Position numbers and translations under genes: made by a program. Source: Ottelia alismoides (taxonomy: Eukaryota; Streptophyta; Magnoliopsida; Alismatales; Hydrocharitaceae). From it: a stretch of 64,000 nt of DNA. The notes beneath the pieces were generated by a model. The model was not told where the DNA came from. It saw nothing but the letters and a program-made list of their open reading frames with translations, and searched no databases. Within the stretch, counting starts at the first letter, position 1; each line of letters starts with the position of its first letter. This document shows, one piece after another, positions 1 through 11,150 of the stretch. The stretch is from NCBI GenBank assembly GCA_037367405.1, contig JAZKJV010008882.1:2046001-2110000 (forward strand), given 5' to 3'.

Positions 1-235
1 CGCATTCTTAACATGCGATATAGGAGAAACTCCCTGCAATTACATCATTTCCAAGAAGTTCTTGCTATATTGCATGTTAGGAATGCGATATTAAAAGAAA
101 GTACCTCGAATAGCACATCCAAGAATGTTTAGCGATATCGCATATCGAAGATGCCTTTTTCCTGTAGTACTTAGATAAAAAAAACATTAGTCAGTGTCGC
201 ATATTTAAGATGCGACACCAATGTAGCATCCAGAT
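1..235. repeat. Degenerate ATGCGATAT-type repeats
   Basis: Variants of one motif recur in both orientations. They are ACATGCGATAT near the start, GGAATGCGATATT near 85, GCGATATCGCATAT near 132 and GTGTCGCATATTTAAGATGCGACACC-like text split over 197-222. The last pair forms a short inverted repeat. I read this as the edge of an older repeat that runs off the left end. No coding potential is visible. Confidence 0.4.
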
Positions 236-371
236 AAAAAAATATGTTGTAATACCTAGGGATTTATGTAAACCCGAGTTACTACTTAGGGATTTCCCTC
301 TAATCATACAAGTTGGAGTTTTGTTATAGAATTTGATCATATAAGTTATATTTGAAATACAAAACCTGTGA

Positions 372-373
<2 letters not shown>

Positions 374-406
<33 letters not shown>
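374..406. repeat. (TA)n microsatellite, left flank of MITE
   Basis: An uninterrupted TA run directly abuts the left end of the foldback element that begins at 407. A matching run occupies 795-818 on the other side. Confidence 0.9.
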
Positions 407-409
<3 letters not shown>

Positions 410-794
410 GTAAATGGGGCTGCCCCCAGGGAGTAGCCAACTTGGCTACTCCCACCCCTATTTTTCGCTCATTTTGTTATTTTTTTGGAAAATAAAAATT
501 TGTATATTCATCATTATATCCCTCTCACATTCTATTAAAATTTCGTCAGAAACAGAGACTCCTAAGCCCTCCATCCGGACGTCATTTTTTTAACGGTCGC
601 AGGATTTTTTAAATCGATCATGTTTGGATGGAGGCCGTAGGAGTCTCTGTTTCTGACGAAATTTTAACAGAATGTGAGAGGGATATAATGATGAATATAC
701 AATTTTTTATTTTAAAAAAAATAACAAAATGAGGGAAAAATAGGGGTGGGAGTAGCCAAGTTGGCTACTCCCTGGGGGCAGCCCCATTTACCTC
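407..794. mobile_element. Foldback MITE inserted in (TA)n
   Basis: The left end reads GGGGTAAATGGGGCTGCCCC and the right end is its inverted complement with one mismatch near the tip. The inverted similarity runs inward through AGTAGCCAACTTGGCTACTC and onward to the segment AAATTTCGTCAGAAACAGAG at about 539-558 and its complement at about 644-663. Only a short central loop (about 575-625) is unpaired, so the ~388-bp element is almost entirely two ~165-bp arms. There is no ORF. It sits inside TA repeats, so a TA target duplication cannot be told apart from the microsatellite. A Tc1/Mariner-like (TA target) or Micron-like MITE is possible; the family is not recognised. Confidence 0.8.
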
Positions 795-818
795 ATATAT
801 ATATATATATATATATAA
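795..818. repeat. (TA)n microsatellite, right flank of MITE
   Basis: The TA run resumes immediately after the right terminal repeat of the foldback element. Confidence 0.9.
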
Positions 819-3171
819 GGTTGGCATCTAGTGTTATTAATTGGGATTGAATGAATGGTTAATTGAGATGGGTTGTAGATTGGAATTGTATTTTAGTATT
901 TTTCCTTTCCATTTTTGTTAGTTATTAACTTCATTTAGGAACAAAAGCTTTACTTAGATTTCTGTATAAAAAAATCTTTGAACAAAAAAAAATTATATCA
1001 TTGGCATCATATAGTCATTAATATAATTGTTTAAGATACAATTATAGTGTCACCTAAGTTTCGAAAGACTTGGATTCTTTGTCATATAGATGCTCTATTA
1101 AAGCATAACCACCATGATAAATTTTAGTTATTACAAACTTGTTATGCATTCTTATCAGGCATGGGAGTTGCTTAAATTATAAATATCAATCTTGTAGTCA
1201 CCATCTTCTTACTTATATCAAACTTGTAGAACTATTTATGTAGTTTTAAAATTTAAACGTAACAATAATTAGTTTGATGAGAATCAACGATTATCGAATA
1301 TTTTACCAGTCAAGAAACCGAATGCATACAATTATAATTATTCTTTCTTGATTAATATAGGCTTTTTTTCATAAATGTCGGATACCTTCCTTTAGAAATC
1401 AATAAATAGATAATAAATACAGAGCCATTATCTCAGAAACATCTCAGATATGAATTTATCATCTATGATAATCTATGACAACAAAAATTGATCATCTTCA
1501 TGAAATTAGCCTTAGGAAAACTCTATTATCTATTAATCACTTTCAATAAGCTCATTGATAAAATACCAAAATCTGTAAAGTTTACCTCATAAGAGATTGA
1601 GAGGGGATAGAGAAATCAAATAAGTGAGTTTGTGGTAAATCAATGATGATTGACAAATAGTAGTACCGGTCATGATGACCCTTACACCTGACTGTGCGAG
1701 GACACGGTGACCCTTAATTGGGCGGGAGATAGGAAGCCCAGTTTGGGCAGCATCCGCCAAGTGCGTGGGTCTAGGGTCCCGATCTTTTTCACGGTTTTTA
1801 CGCGAGCTCGCAGTGTTTTTACGCCTCATTGGGATCCTGACTTTTGACCTGCTCCACTGATCCTCTGTTTTAGGATACTCATGTAAGGGATCCTCAGTTT
1901 TTATTTTTTTGTACGAGCTTGTTTACCCGTACTGGTAGGGTCCGTCTAGAGTTACTTTTCTGGAGAGTCTCTCTTACCCGTCTTAGTGGCGTAGTTTTGG
2001 AGTAGACCTATCCCTCTATTGGACCTCACTTCCAATTAGAGGGCGAGACGGAAGAGTCTCTTAGGATACTTCATCACCGCTTGAGTTTTGGTTACTTTCC
2101 GCCAACAGGCTTGACGATGCTACATCGAAGTCATTTATGGCTATATCTGAATCATCTAGGATTACATTGAATCAGTTACAGTTGAAAATTTGGAGGATTT
2201 ACAAATTGAGATAGAAATGAGTTACAGTAGATTATGACTAAGAGTTAAAATCAATTAATGTGGTATTGATTAAAGTTGACTGCATTCAAAACTAGCATAG
2301 AATTATTAATCATTATCAACCATCAATCGTCAACAAATCATCGGATCTTTGGATTACTACATTGAATATATACTAAGTTACTGGATGTGTTGAGAACTTA
2401 ATTAGGATGCACTATACTCCATCTCATGCTATGGAGGCACTCCAATCCTAAGGCCATCTTCACGTCTTAGAGTCATAGTATTAGGTCAAACACATACCAA
2501 GATCACGGACTATCCATTAAATTTGAGAATTTAGATAAAATCAAGAATCCGTCCAAAACCTCATCTTCCCCATCATCAAAATCTATAATTATGATTTCTA
2601 AATAACAAGATATTAATACAATTACATATAAGTCATTAATTACTATATATGAATATGACATATGAATGGTAATGGTAAAACTTGGGGCATCCCTTTAGGG
2701 TAGTTTGAAAACCTTTTTCAGTTGTTTATAACTTACTATTTGTTTTTTTGCAATCACCCTAAATAACTGCTTGTTTTAATAAGTTTTCAGGAGGTAGCAG
2801 TGCTCGCTGATGTCTCTTGTTCCTTTCATGTTTTGGCAGGCAAACAACCTGCGACTTAGTAGCTGATTAATGATTCCTAACATTAGTTGCTACACCAGAC
2901 GCTATACTTGCAGTTACAGTTTTTATTCTTCAGTTATGATGTAAAATGCTTTCTTTCTTTTCAGTAACATTTTTGGGAATACATGTATATAATGTTAACC
3001 TCTTTGCACGTGTATATATATGGAAATTAACGGGTACAAATTTTGAATGTCATTTGGAGAAACGCGAAGAAAAATTTCCCCGAATTTTTATGTAACTTGT
3101 ACAATCTTTAATGAATAAAATACTACAAATGTATCGTATACGGGTATTCAGATCTTCGGAGGTTAATAGTT
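819..3171. other. Non-coding AT-rich stretch; gypsy 5' LTR probably at its end
   Basis: No gene is supported. A moderately GC-richer patch at 1640-2100 contains only a short open frame with no recognisable domain. The last ~500 bases have features expected of an LTR: a TATATATATGG box near 3012-3023 and AATGAATAAAATAC near 3110. They lie just upstream of a tRNA-Met primer site at 3172. The LTR start could not be fixed because no second copy is present in the window. Confidence 0.4.
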
Positions 3172-3188
3172 TGGTATCAGAGGCATGG
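3172..3188 (+). promoter_or_regulatory. Primer binding site (initiator tRNA-Met) of gypsy element
   Basis: TGGTATCAGAGGCATGG is a near match to the plant initiator-tRNA-Met primer site TGGTATCAGAGC. It marks the boundary between the 5' LTR and the internal region, and shows that the element reads left to right. Confidence 0.75.
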
Positions 3189-3424
3189 TACGTCGTTATA
3201 CGCATTTACAGTATTACAATTTCGATCGCATTAAGTTCTTGGATAGCGACAGTCCTTTGAGTTATCGTGAGTCCGAGAAGGGAAATATGACATTTAAATT
3301 TCATAACCACAACTGTTATCAATTTCATTAATTTTCATATTATATCACAAGAAGAGAAAAAACTTATATAATAGTATTTGCGAACAACAATTTTTATGAC
3401 TAAAAATAGTTCTTATCCAGAACC

Positions 3425-4450
3425 ATGACATCCAGACCAGACCCAGAGATGACTGAGCGATTGGAGCACATCATGACTGCTCTCATCGACCTCCAGCAAC
3501 AACAGATTGCTATGAGAGGTCAGCGGGATCAGATATTGACCCATCAGACTGAGATTGCGGACATGCATACAGACATGGAGATGAGATTCGAGGATTTGTC
3601 AGATTTCGCACACCATCCATCTCGGGATGGAACACAAGAGGATCGACATCAATCTGTTGAGGTACATCAACCTCATTTTGATGATCCACATGATGAGATA
3701 CCAGAGCATGGAATAGAAGATGGAGACTATGATAGGGAGCATGACCATGTTGACTTTGTAGATGAGGACGCATCCGAGTACTCAGCTACCCACTGGCACC
3801 AGCCAGTTTTCACTTCCTACCAGTGGGCCAATGTACCCATGTTTGAGGGCACCGGGACGTCAGACCAGGCCTAATAGTAGCTGAATAGAGTCATGAAGGT
3901 GTTGATGATGATTCACGTGCCACGAGACTTTTGGCTATCTTTCATGGAGTATTCGCTGACAGATTTTGCAGGGAGATGTGGGAGACAATAGTTTCTGAGT
4001 TGGGACACGAGCCCACATGCGATGACTTCGAGATGATATTCATATCCCACTTCATTTATTGACATCGTTTATTTGCAGAGCTTTGATAGGGACGGATGTC
4101 AGCCAGAGATTACTTCGTCCGATACACCGAACTGTTTCGACACACTCCGACAGCTGCCATATTTCCAGATGGGAATATGGAAAAGTTCATTAGAGGTATG
4201 TGAGAGGAGGTCCAGGAGAAGCTGGCCGAATTACACACCGCTTCCATCTCCGAGGCTACTGACGCATCGGAGAAATTCGAGGATATCAGAGAGAGATGCT
4301 TTGGGAATCAGGAGCGGTACCTAGACCATAATGATCGTTTGGACGGATACGACGAGAGTTTCAGCAACAGAGGTCAGCCACGCAGTTTCAGCCAATGGGT
4401 TCAACATTTTCATGTGATGCTTGCTCATCTTCGGCAACTACCTTAGGAAG
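3425..4450 (+). pseudogene. Gypsy gag remnant
   Basis: An open frame from 3425 to 3874 gives 149 residues. The first ~60 are helical and Gln-rich (coiled-coil-like) and the rest is very acidic and His-rich. After a stop at 3874, shifted frames continue with retroviral-capsid-like text: MWETIVSELGHEPT near 3976, then a RDYFVRYTELFRHTP-like segment near 4100. The usual CCHC zinc knuckle is not visible. Position between the primer site and the protease, rather than strong sequence identity, supports the call. Confidence 0.55.
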
Positions 4451-4836
4451 AGAACTTGCCGGACGTGGCACAGATTCTGCTCGACAAATTGAATTGTAGC
4501 GAGCAGATAGACCCCCAACATGACCGACTCGGAGCACAGACACGACCACTCTACCTCCTCAGTCAGTTCAATTTACTTATGCCATGAGTGAGAACATTAC
4601 CGACCTTAATGCCCACATGCTTCTGGAGAGCCTCGACCACAACCACAACTCACACAGTCACAACCACAAGCACAACGTACAATGAGTTTCAGTGGCAGGA
4701 ACTCCAACTTCAGGAGACTGCAGAGACAAACACCGATTATGGTAGGTTCCAATACCGCACCAGTCAGGCAGGGTCAACTACCGACGAGCAGGCCCGTTCA
4801 ACAGCTACTGTGGTGAAAGGTATGGTCTCAGTTTTG

Positions 4837-5217
4837 GTTTGACCTTTCCGTGTTTTATTTGATTTTGGAGCGACGCCTTCTTTTATTGCTTCGAGGTTAT
4901 TAGCTTTACTGGGTAGAGTTTCTAAGGCTCTATATCCTCCTTACCACATCTGAGGGCCAGATGGCTAGTTGTTTATCATTTCACTGGTAGTCAGGCACTT
5001 GCTAGTACTGCTTGACGGTCATGATATGATAATAGATTGTCTGCTACTACAGCTTGATGTGTTTGACTTGATTCTATGCATGGATTGGTTGTCAGTTCAT
5101 CATGCTCTTGTTGATTGCTTTAGAAAGACGGTTGTCTTCAGGATTCCAAGTTTACCTGAGTTTACTTTTGAGGGTACATTACATGACTCCAAAATAGAGT
5201 ACATTTCAGTGTTGTGA
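4837..5217 (+). pseudogene. Gypsy retropepsin (aspartic protease) remnant
   Basis: The segment VLFDFGATPSFIASRLL near 4851 corresponds to the active-site loop of plant gypsy proteases, normally D-S/T-G-A; here Ser/Thr is replaced by Phe. Downstream, DVFDLILCMDWL near 5056 matches the conserved C-terminal DVILGMDWL block and HHALVDC follows it. A stop at the start and another before residue 40 break the frame, so no active protease can be made. Confidence 0.65.
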
Positions 5218-5429
5218 GCTCAGAGACTTGTTCATCAGGGATTTGATTCATATCTAGTATTTGTTTGAGAGGTATCTGATGATGAGCTGATGGTACAGGA
5301 CATCAGAGCAGTATCAGACTACCAGATGTTTTTCCTAATGAGCTACTAGGATTACCTCTTGAGAGAGAGAGATCGAGTTCGAGATTACATTGCTATTAGA
5401 TATACAACCGATCTCGATAGCTCCTTACC

Positions 5430-6620
5430 GCACGACACTAGCTGAGTTGAAAGAGTTGAAGGTGCAGTTGCAGGAGTTACTTGACTTGGGATTTTTCGTG
5501 AGGTCGAGCACTTCACCTTAGGGTGCTCCAATTCTGTTTCTAAGGAAGAAGGATGGAACCATGAGATTTTACATTAATTATTGGTAGCTGAACAATAGAA
5601 CAATAAAGAACCGTCATCTTTTGCCGCGTATCGATGATTTGTTCGATTAGCTTCACGGATCTTCAGTGTTTTCGAAGATCAATCTTTGTTCGGGTTACCA
5701 TCAATTGAGAATTCGAGAGTCCGATATTCTTAAGATTGCTTTCAGAACTCGTTATGGGCATTATGAGTGTGTGGTGATGTCGTTTGGGCTCACCGATGCC
5801 CTTGTTGCATTCATGGATATGATGAATAGGATTTTCCGTCCATATTGGGATATGTTTGTAGTGGTATTCATTGATGACGTGCTGATATACTCGCGAAATG
5901 AATAAGATCATGAAAATGATCTAAGGATTGTCCTAGATACATTGCGAGAGCACAAGTTGTATGCCAAGCTGAGCAACAGTGAGTTCTGGTTATCCTAGGT
6001 CTCATTCCTTGGGCATGTCATTTCTGGAGCAGGCATCGCAGTTGATCCTGCAAAGTTTGAGACAATCATGTCTTGGGAACAATCCAAATAGTTACTCAGA
6101 TTAAAACCTTCCTTGGATTGGCATGCTATTACAGACGCTTCGTCAATGGATTTTCACACATTGTTATTCCTTTGATACAATTGACACAAGGGAGTTCCTT
6201 TTATCTGGGACGATTCATGCGAGCAGACCTTCAGGACATTGAAGGAGAGATTGACCATCACCCATTCTTGATCTTCCTTCTTGCACTCAAGATTACTCAG
6301 TCTATAAGGATGCTTCAGGAGAAGGTCTAGAAGCGATGATGCAGAGAGGTCATGTGATTCATACGCATCATGACAGTTAAGATTGCACGAGCGGAGCTAT
6401 CCTACACATGACTTGGAGTTAGCGGCACATGTCTTCGCTTTGAAGATCTAGCGTCAATATCTATATGGGATGAATTTCAAGATTTTCACGGATTACAAGA
6501 GCATGAAGAGCAGGTGGCTCGAGCTATTGAAAGATTATGACTGCACGATCTCTTACCATCCCAGTAAGGGAAACGTGGTGGTCGATGCGCTTAGCAGGAG
6601 AGCTCATGCTGAGGGTATGA
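5430..6620 (+). pseudogene. Gypsy reverse transcriptase and RNase H remnant
   Basis: Recognisable blocks in order: [20 protein letters not shown] (5439-5500), GAPILFLRKKDGTMRF (about 5520-5570), [14 protein letters not shown] (5672-5715), the catalytic loop [12 protein letters not shown] (5870-5905), and FLGHVISGAGIAVDP (about 6010-6050). The RNase H connection follows, with a clear block at 6500-6610 (WLELLKDYDCTISYHPSKGN, then VVVDALSRRA). In-frame stops occur near 5580, 5646, 5903 and 5996, so this is a dead copy. The catalytic aspartate pair itself is retained. Confidence 0.85.
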
Positions 6621-6721
6621 CAAACTGGTTATACATGTGGGATATGCTCGCAACTTTGAAGGATTGGCTTCCTCAGGAGAGTGCATCCATATCTACTGTC
6701 GTACCTCGATGATTCAGCAGT

Positions 6722-7397
6722 TTGTGGGATCGCATTGTAGAAGGCCAGAGGACAGATCCTTGGAATCAAGATAGATTTATACGTGCTGTCAAGGACGAAA
6801 TTGACGATTTTGTGGTGGCAGAGTCCATTTTGTGGAAGATAGGTCAGGTCGTTATCCCCAACGACGAGCAATTGCGTAGAGATATTCTTGACGAGGCATA
6901 TAGTTCACGATTATCTATTCATCCTGGCAGTACAAAGATGTATCGTGATCTGCGTCGACATTTCTGATGGGACAGAATGAAATGCGATGTCGCACAAACA
7001 CATTAGCAGATGTATGACTTGTTAGATGGTCAAGGCTGAGCACAAAAGACCACCAGGACTATTACAGTCTCTCCCCATTCCCGAGTGGAAGTGTAAGAGT
7101 ATTTCTATGGATTTTGTCACAGGTTTGTCAAAGACACCAGGGGCCATGATTCTATTTGGGTTGTTGTTGACCGTTTTTATACATGTCAGCATGGCCTACA
7201 CTCCATCCAGATTGACCAAGTTTTATATGTAGAACATTATCAGGTTACATGGTATACTACTAGAGGTGGTGTCTAACAGAGACTCGAGGTCTACATCACA
7301 CTATTGACATCAGTTCATGTCAACACTACAGACAAAGCTGAAGATGAGTTCTGCCATCATCCGCAGATCGACGGACAGAGCGAGCGCACTATTCAGC
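6722..7397 (+). pseudogene. Gypsy integrase remnant
   Basis: The H2C2-type N-terminal region is seen at 6850-6970 ([18 protein letters not shown], then [11 protein letters not shown]). The core block [15 protein letters not shown] lies at about 7106-7150, shifting frame into WVVVDRF. The second core block HPQIDGQSERT is at 7359-7392. The sequence leaves gypsy at about 7398, so the last third of integrase is absent. Confidence 0.8.
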
Positions 7398-9399
7398 TTG
7401 GGGCACCCAACATAATATGCATTCACACATCTAATAACTATGAGAGATGTATCTCTTTTGAACAAAAGTCCTGTACCTGGAGAAGACTTTAGATACCTCA
7501 GGATCATGTTAACTGCATCCATATGAACCTGTTTGGGTTGCTCCATAAATTGGCTGACTCTGCTAACAACAAATGGTATATCAGGCTTGGTGATACTAGC
7601 ATACAACAACTTCCCAACTAGCTCTCTGTATCGTCTCTTATCCACATCCTCCGAGTCATCATCATAGAGCCTAGCATTGGAATCCATTGGAGTAGTAGAA
7701 GGTCTACATCCTGTCATGCCTGTCTCAGATAGGAGGTCAGTGACATACTTGCTTTGCGTCATTACCATACCATGCTGATTTCTTGCAAACTCAAGATCAA
7801 GAAAATAACGCAGCTTGCCACGGTCCTTGGTCACCAACTATTGTCCAAGAAAAACCTTGGCTACTTGAATGTCCTATTCGTCGCTGCTTGTAACAATAAT
7901 ATCATCAATATAGACCATAATAGCAACGGTACCTTTATGGATTCTCCTAACAAAAAGAGAATGATCTGCAGTAGACCTGAGAAACCCCTGTTGTTCAATC
8001 AACTCTGAGAGCATCTGAAACCAAGCCCTCGGACTCTGTTTAAGGCATATATGACCTTGCGAAGTTTGCACACCATATGAGACTCCCCATCAGCAACAAA
8101 CCCTAGTGGTTGTTGCTTGTATACTTCCTCCTACATGTCTCCATACAAAAATGTATTTTTGACATTTATTTGGAAAAACGCCCACTCTTGAACCATGGCA
8201 ACAACAATGAGAATCCGTAGTGTAGAATGATGTGCAACAGGAGAAAAGGCATCCTGATAATCTACCCCATGCATCTGGGTGAACCCATGAGCAACCATCT
8301 GGCTTTATATCTCTCTACAATATCATTTACACGGTGTTTCACTGTAAAGACCTATTTGCTGCCAACAACAGAAGCACCCGGGGGAGCATGTACAACGCTC
8401 TATGTAGCACGAGACTGTAACATAGCCATCTATTCCTTCATAGCCAGACGCAACTGACTACTCTGCAATGCCTTTTGATAGGACCGTGGTATCTCCATGG
8501 TCGAAAGACCCACAATAAACCTCTGAAAATCCTTTGAAAGTCGTGCCGGGGAAACATGGGAAACAAGAGGATACATAGTACAAGCCCTCCTCTTCTTCCT
8601 TCTATAATGCAATATGTACATCTAGGTCCTCAGCCTCCTCAGAAGATGAAACTGGAACATCTAAGACATCCTGTACCTCAAGCTGCACACACAAATCACC
8701 ATGACCATTAGTCGAACTCAAATGCTCAGAACATACCTGAGGTGTGCTAGATGACGTGTAAGGCACATGAGTACGAGGTCGGCGTTGGTAAACATGCTGA
8801 AAGAACGTAGGTGTAGTGGAGGTGGTGATGGAGGTGGAGGTGGTGGTGTAGGAGGTGTATTGGAGCCCGGAGTAGATGAAATCGAAGGTAGAGGCATATA
8901 TACCTCTTCTCCATTCTCCGAAGGAATGAACTTGTCACCAGTAGGAGAAAAATACATAATAGACTCAAAGAATGTGACATCTGCACTAACATAATACCTT
9001 CGCCGAACATGGTCAAAGCAACGGTACCCCTTTTGGGTCTTGGAATACCTGACAAACAATACTTGACAGCTCTAGGAGAGAGCTTGTCAAGACCTGGAGA
9101 CATCTGATGGACAAAAGCAACAGACCCAAAAACACGAGGTATAAGAGAGAAAAGATCTGTCTTGGGAAACACAATCGAGAACGGAATCTTCTCCCCAGGA
9201 CCGATGAGGGAATGCGATTCACCAGGTAGCAAGCATGTAGAATTGCACCCCCTTAGTACGAATGAGGAGCACGACTCTGGATCAAGAGAGTCCTGGTGAC
9301 ATTCAAAAGATGACACTGTTTTCGTTCAGCCACCCCATTCTGTTGAAACGTGTAAGCATATGATGTCTCATGCACAATACCACAAGTTCTTAGAAAATC
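7398..9399 (-). pseudogene. Copia-1 pol, 3' half (RT and integrase C-terminal part)
   Basis: Reading right to left, integrase comes first (9399-8720): GIVHETSYAYTFQQNGVAER, the C-terminal AFVHQMSPGLDKLSPRAVK block, and a proline-rich hinge (8790-8870). Reverse transcriptase follows: LKQSPRAWFQML and the catalytic YIDDIIV at 7890-7915, then the block from 7837 down with KLRYFLDLEFARNQHG and MEQPKQVHMDAV. It ends at 7398 within GCPK of the RNase H start, so RNase H, polypurine tract and 3' LTR are missing. Several stops and frameshifts make it inactive. The sequence is closely related to copia-2, -3 and -4 in this window. Confidence 0.85.
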
Positions 9400-9865
9400 T
9401 GATGCAGAACGGATTTGGCGCGTCGACAGAAATTCAAATAATTTTGAATGGTGGAATTTGTGGAGAAAATAGAGGGGTTGAGAAGAGAAACACGCCGGAT
9501 GCGCGAGATTCGAGAAGAAGAACGCGTAGATCACGTGAGAGAGAGAGAGAGACAAGAGAGAGATAAAGATCTCAATTTTTCATTAACCTGAACTGACTAA
9601 AAACAATGGGCCCTCATCCCTTTATATAGGAGGGACGAGATTACAAAAATAGAAAACTAATTTAAATTGACAACTAATTATCCTAAATAGACTCTAACTA
9701 ATTAACCGACTAAATTTGAAAACCAAATCTATAACTAATTATGGGAGATCACAAGCGATCTCGTTTATTTAATTAAAGACACGACAACTTAAATAAACGT
9801 AAATAAAATTGACGCCTATAATTAATTAAAAGTTCGGCCCTATACTTGGGTTCCACGCTGCATCA
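9400..9865 (-). repeat. 3' LTR of TRIM-like element
   Basis: On the plus strand it begins TGATGCAGAACGG and ends CACGCTGCATCA. It contains a TTTATATAGGAGGGA promoter-like box near 9620-9634. By eye it is about 95% identical to the repeat at 11151-11613. Confidence 0.9.
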
Positions 9866-9885
9866 ACTCTCCTCCGCTTTTAAAA
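9866..9885 (-). promoter_or_regulatory. Polypurine tract of TRIM-like element
   Basis: On the minus strand, AAAAGCGGAGGAGAGT lies immediately upstream of the 3' LTR. This is the expected plus-strand priming site for reverse transcription. Confidence 0.7.
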
Positions 9886-11130
9886 ATTCGTCTCCTGACG
9901 AATTGCTTGATCTAGCTGTGTCGTTGGAGAATTCATCCTTTGACTGTAGCTTCAAACTCCTTCAATTAGGTCCCCTTCAGTGTTACGTTTTTTGTAGTTT
10001 TTCCCAATAGGAGGGTTTCTCTGCAATTTTTGTAACCCTTCACTTAAAATAATCCCATAGAATAATATATCCCTTACTGGGCCCTGTTGATAAAGGTCTT
10101 TGGGAGGCGGACCTGTACTGCAATTATTCCAAATTAATGCCTCAAAGTTAACCTTCATAGAAAAAGATTGAGGGAGCCGGATATTTATGTAATTTCCCCA
10201 AACCCTATCCCATTTACTATTTTTATGGGATCCGATTTTCCTAGGGAGGAAACCACACGTTAGGGCTTCTTGTTTCCACAACAAGAGGCGGCGGTGGATA
10301 CTTGCTATTTGCGGCCACGGGCGGTAGCGAGTTCCTGGGGTGGCGCGTAGCGACGCCGCCGAAGAGGTTGCGCGGGTCGTGCACGAGGCGGCGTGCACGG
10401 GCTGGGGAGGCGATGAGGCTTGTAGCGTGTGTGGAGATGCGGGGTATTGAGGCGGTGTGCACGGGCTTGGAGATACGGGGTGTCGGCGACGGGGGGGGGG
10501 GGGGGCGATGGAGTGACGATCTGCGCGCGGAAGAGGTTGCAGGCCTGTGAGGGGGGGGGAGGTGATGGCGAGGAAAGGAGAAGGTGGGGGTACGGGTGCG
10601 GCGCGGGAGGAGGCGGGCGAGTGCGGTATGGGAAGGGGGGAAGAGTAGGGGACGCGGAGGGAAAGGGGGAAGAGGATGGTGAGGCGCGATGACGAGGGAG
10701 GGCTGTGCGCGGTTATCGGGAGTGGCGAGGCTAAAGTCGGGGGTACCTAGGGCGAATCCGGTGGCGCGCGGACGATCGGGGGGCATGGCGGAGTTGAATC
10801 CGGGAGCGGAATCTGATCTGGAGCGGCCTGGGCAGCGACCGGTTCTTCGTTGTTGACGAGTTTTCCTTCATCACAAGTCTGGATAACGGCTTCGGTAGTC
10901 GACAACTTTGATAAGGCACACATAGCCTTGAGATTAGCCATTATCTCTCGACCTTTGGACTAGAACTCTTGATATCTGGATTGGAAATATCGATCTTGGG
11001 CCTCAAATTCTTGCCATTTTGTCCGGAAGTCTTCTTCGGCTCGCCGTTTACGCTCCGACGAATGATGGTGTTTCGTCGCGTGTCGGCGCACATGTCTGTA
11101 TGGATCGTCAGATCGTGAGGACGATCTGTT
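9886..11130 (-). other. TRIM-like interior, GC-rich, no recognised gene
   Basis: The interior is GC-rich around 10300-10800, with poly-G at 10490-10506. On the minus strand an ATG overlaps the end of the primer site (about 11133) and opens a basic, Ser/Arg/His-rich frame (MANRSSSRSDDPYRHVRRHA...), which stops near 10960. A second short frame (MANLKAMCALSKLS...) runs from 10941. A proline- and arginine-rich open stretch at 10786-10241 looks like a by-product of GC-rich composition. None resembles a known gag or pol domain. The interior could be captured host sequence or a degenerate gag. Confidence 0.5.
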
Positions 11131-11150
11131 GGCCATGCTCTGATACCAAT
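11131..11150 (-). promoter_or_regulatory. Primer binding site of TRIM-like element
   Basis: On the minus strand the sequence after the 5' LTR reads AATTGGTATCAGAGCATGG. It contains an exact TGGTATCAGAGC initiator-tRNA-Met primer match. Confidence 0.85.

Larger units (their letters stand above)
3172..7397 (+). mobile_element. Decayed Ty3/gypsy retrotransposon, 3' end lost
   Basis: The order primer site, gag, protease, reverse transcriptase, RNase H, integrase on the plus strand is the Ty3/gypsy order. All domains are interrupted by stops and frameshifts. The element stops abruptly in the integrase core shortly after a HPQIDGQSERT motif, where minus-strand copia-1 sequence begins at about 7398. 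No 3' LTR is seen. The lineage looks chromovirus-like from the integrase motif layout, but no chromodomain remains to confirm that. Confidence 0.85.

Noticed and set aside
1..235. Possible CRISPR-like array
   Set aside because: Motif copies vary in spacing, length and orientation, and this is plant DNA.
1587..1829. 80-codon minus-strand frame
   Set aside because: No domain, no start context and no neighbours; not distinguishable from chance.
7310..7400. Continuation of the copia-1 RT frame into gypsy DNA
   Set aside because: The frame stays open by chance across the junction; residues after GCPK derive from antisense gypsy integrase.
8767..8994. Gly-rich plus-strand frame
   Set aside because: It is the antisense of the proline-rich integrase hinge of copia-1.
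10241..10786. 181-codon Pro/Arg-rich minus-strand frame
   Set aside because: It follows GC-rich low-complexity DNA with poly-G inside the TRIM interior, has no domain, and equally long frames exist on the other strand.
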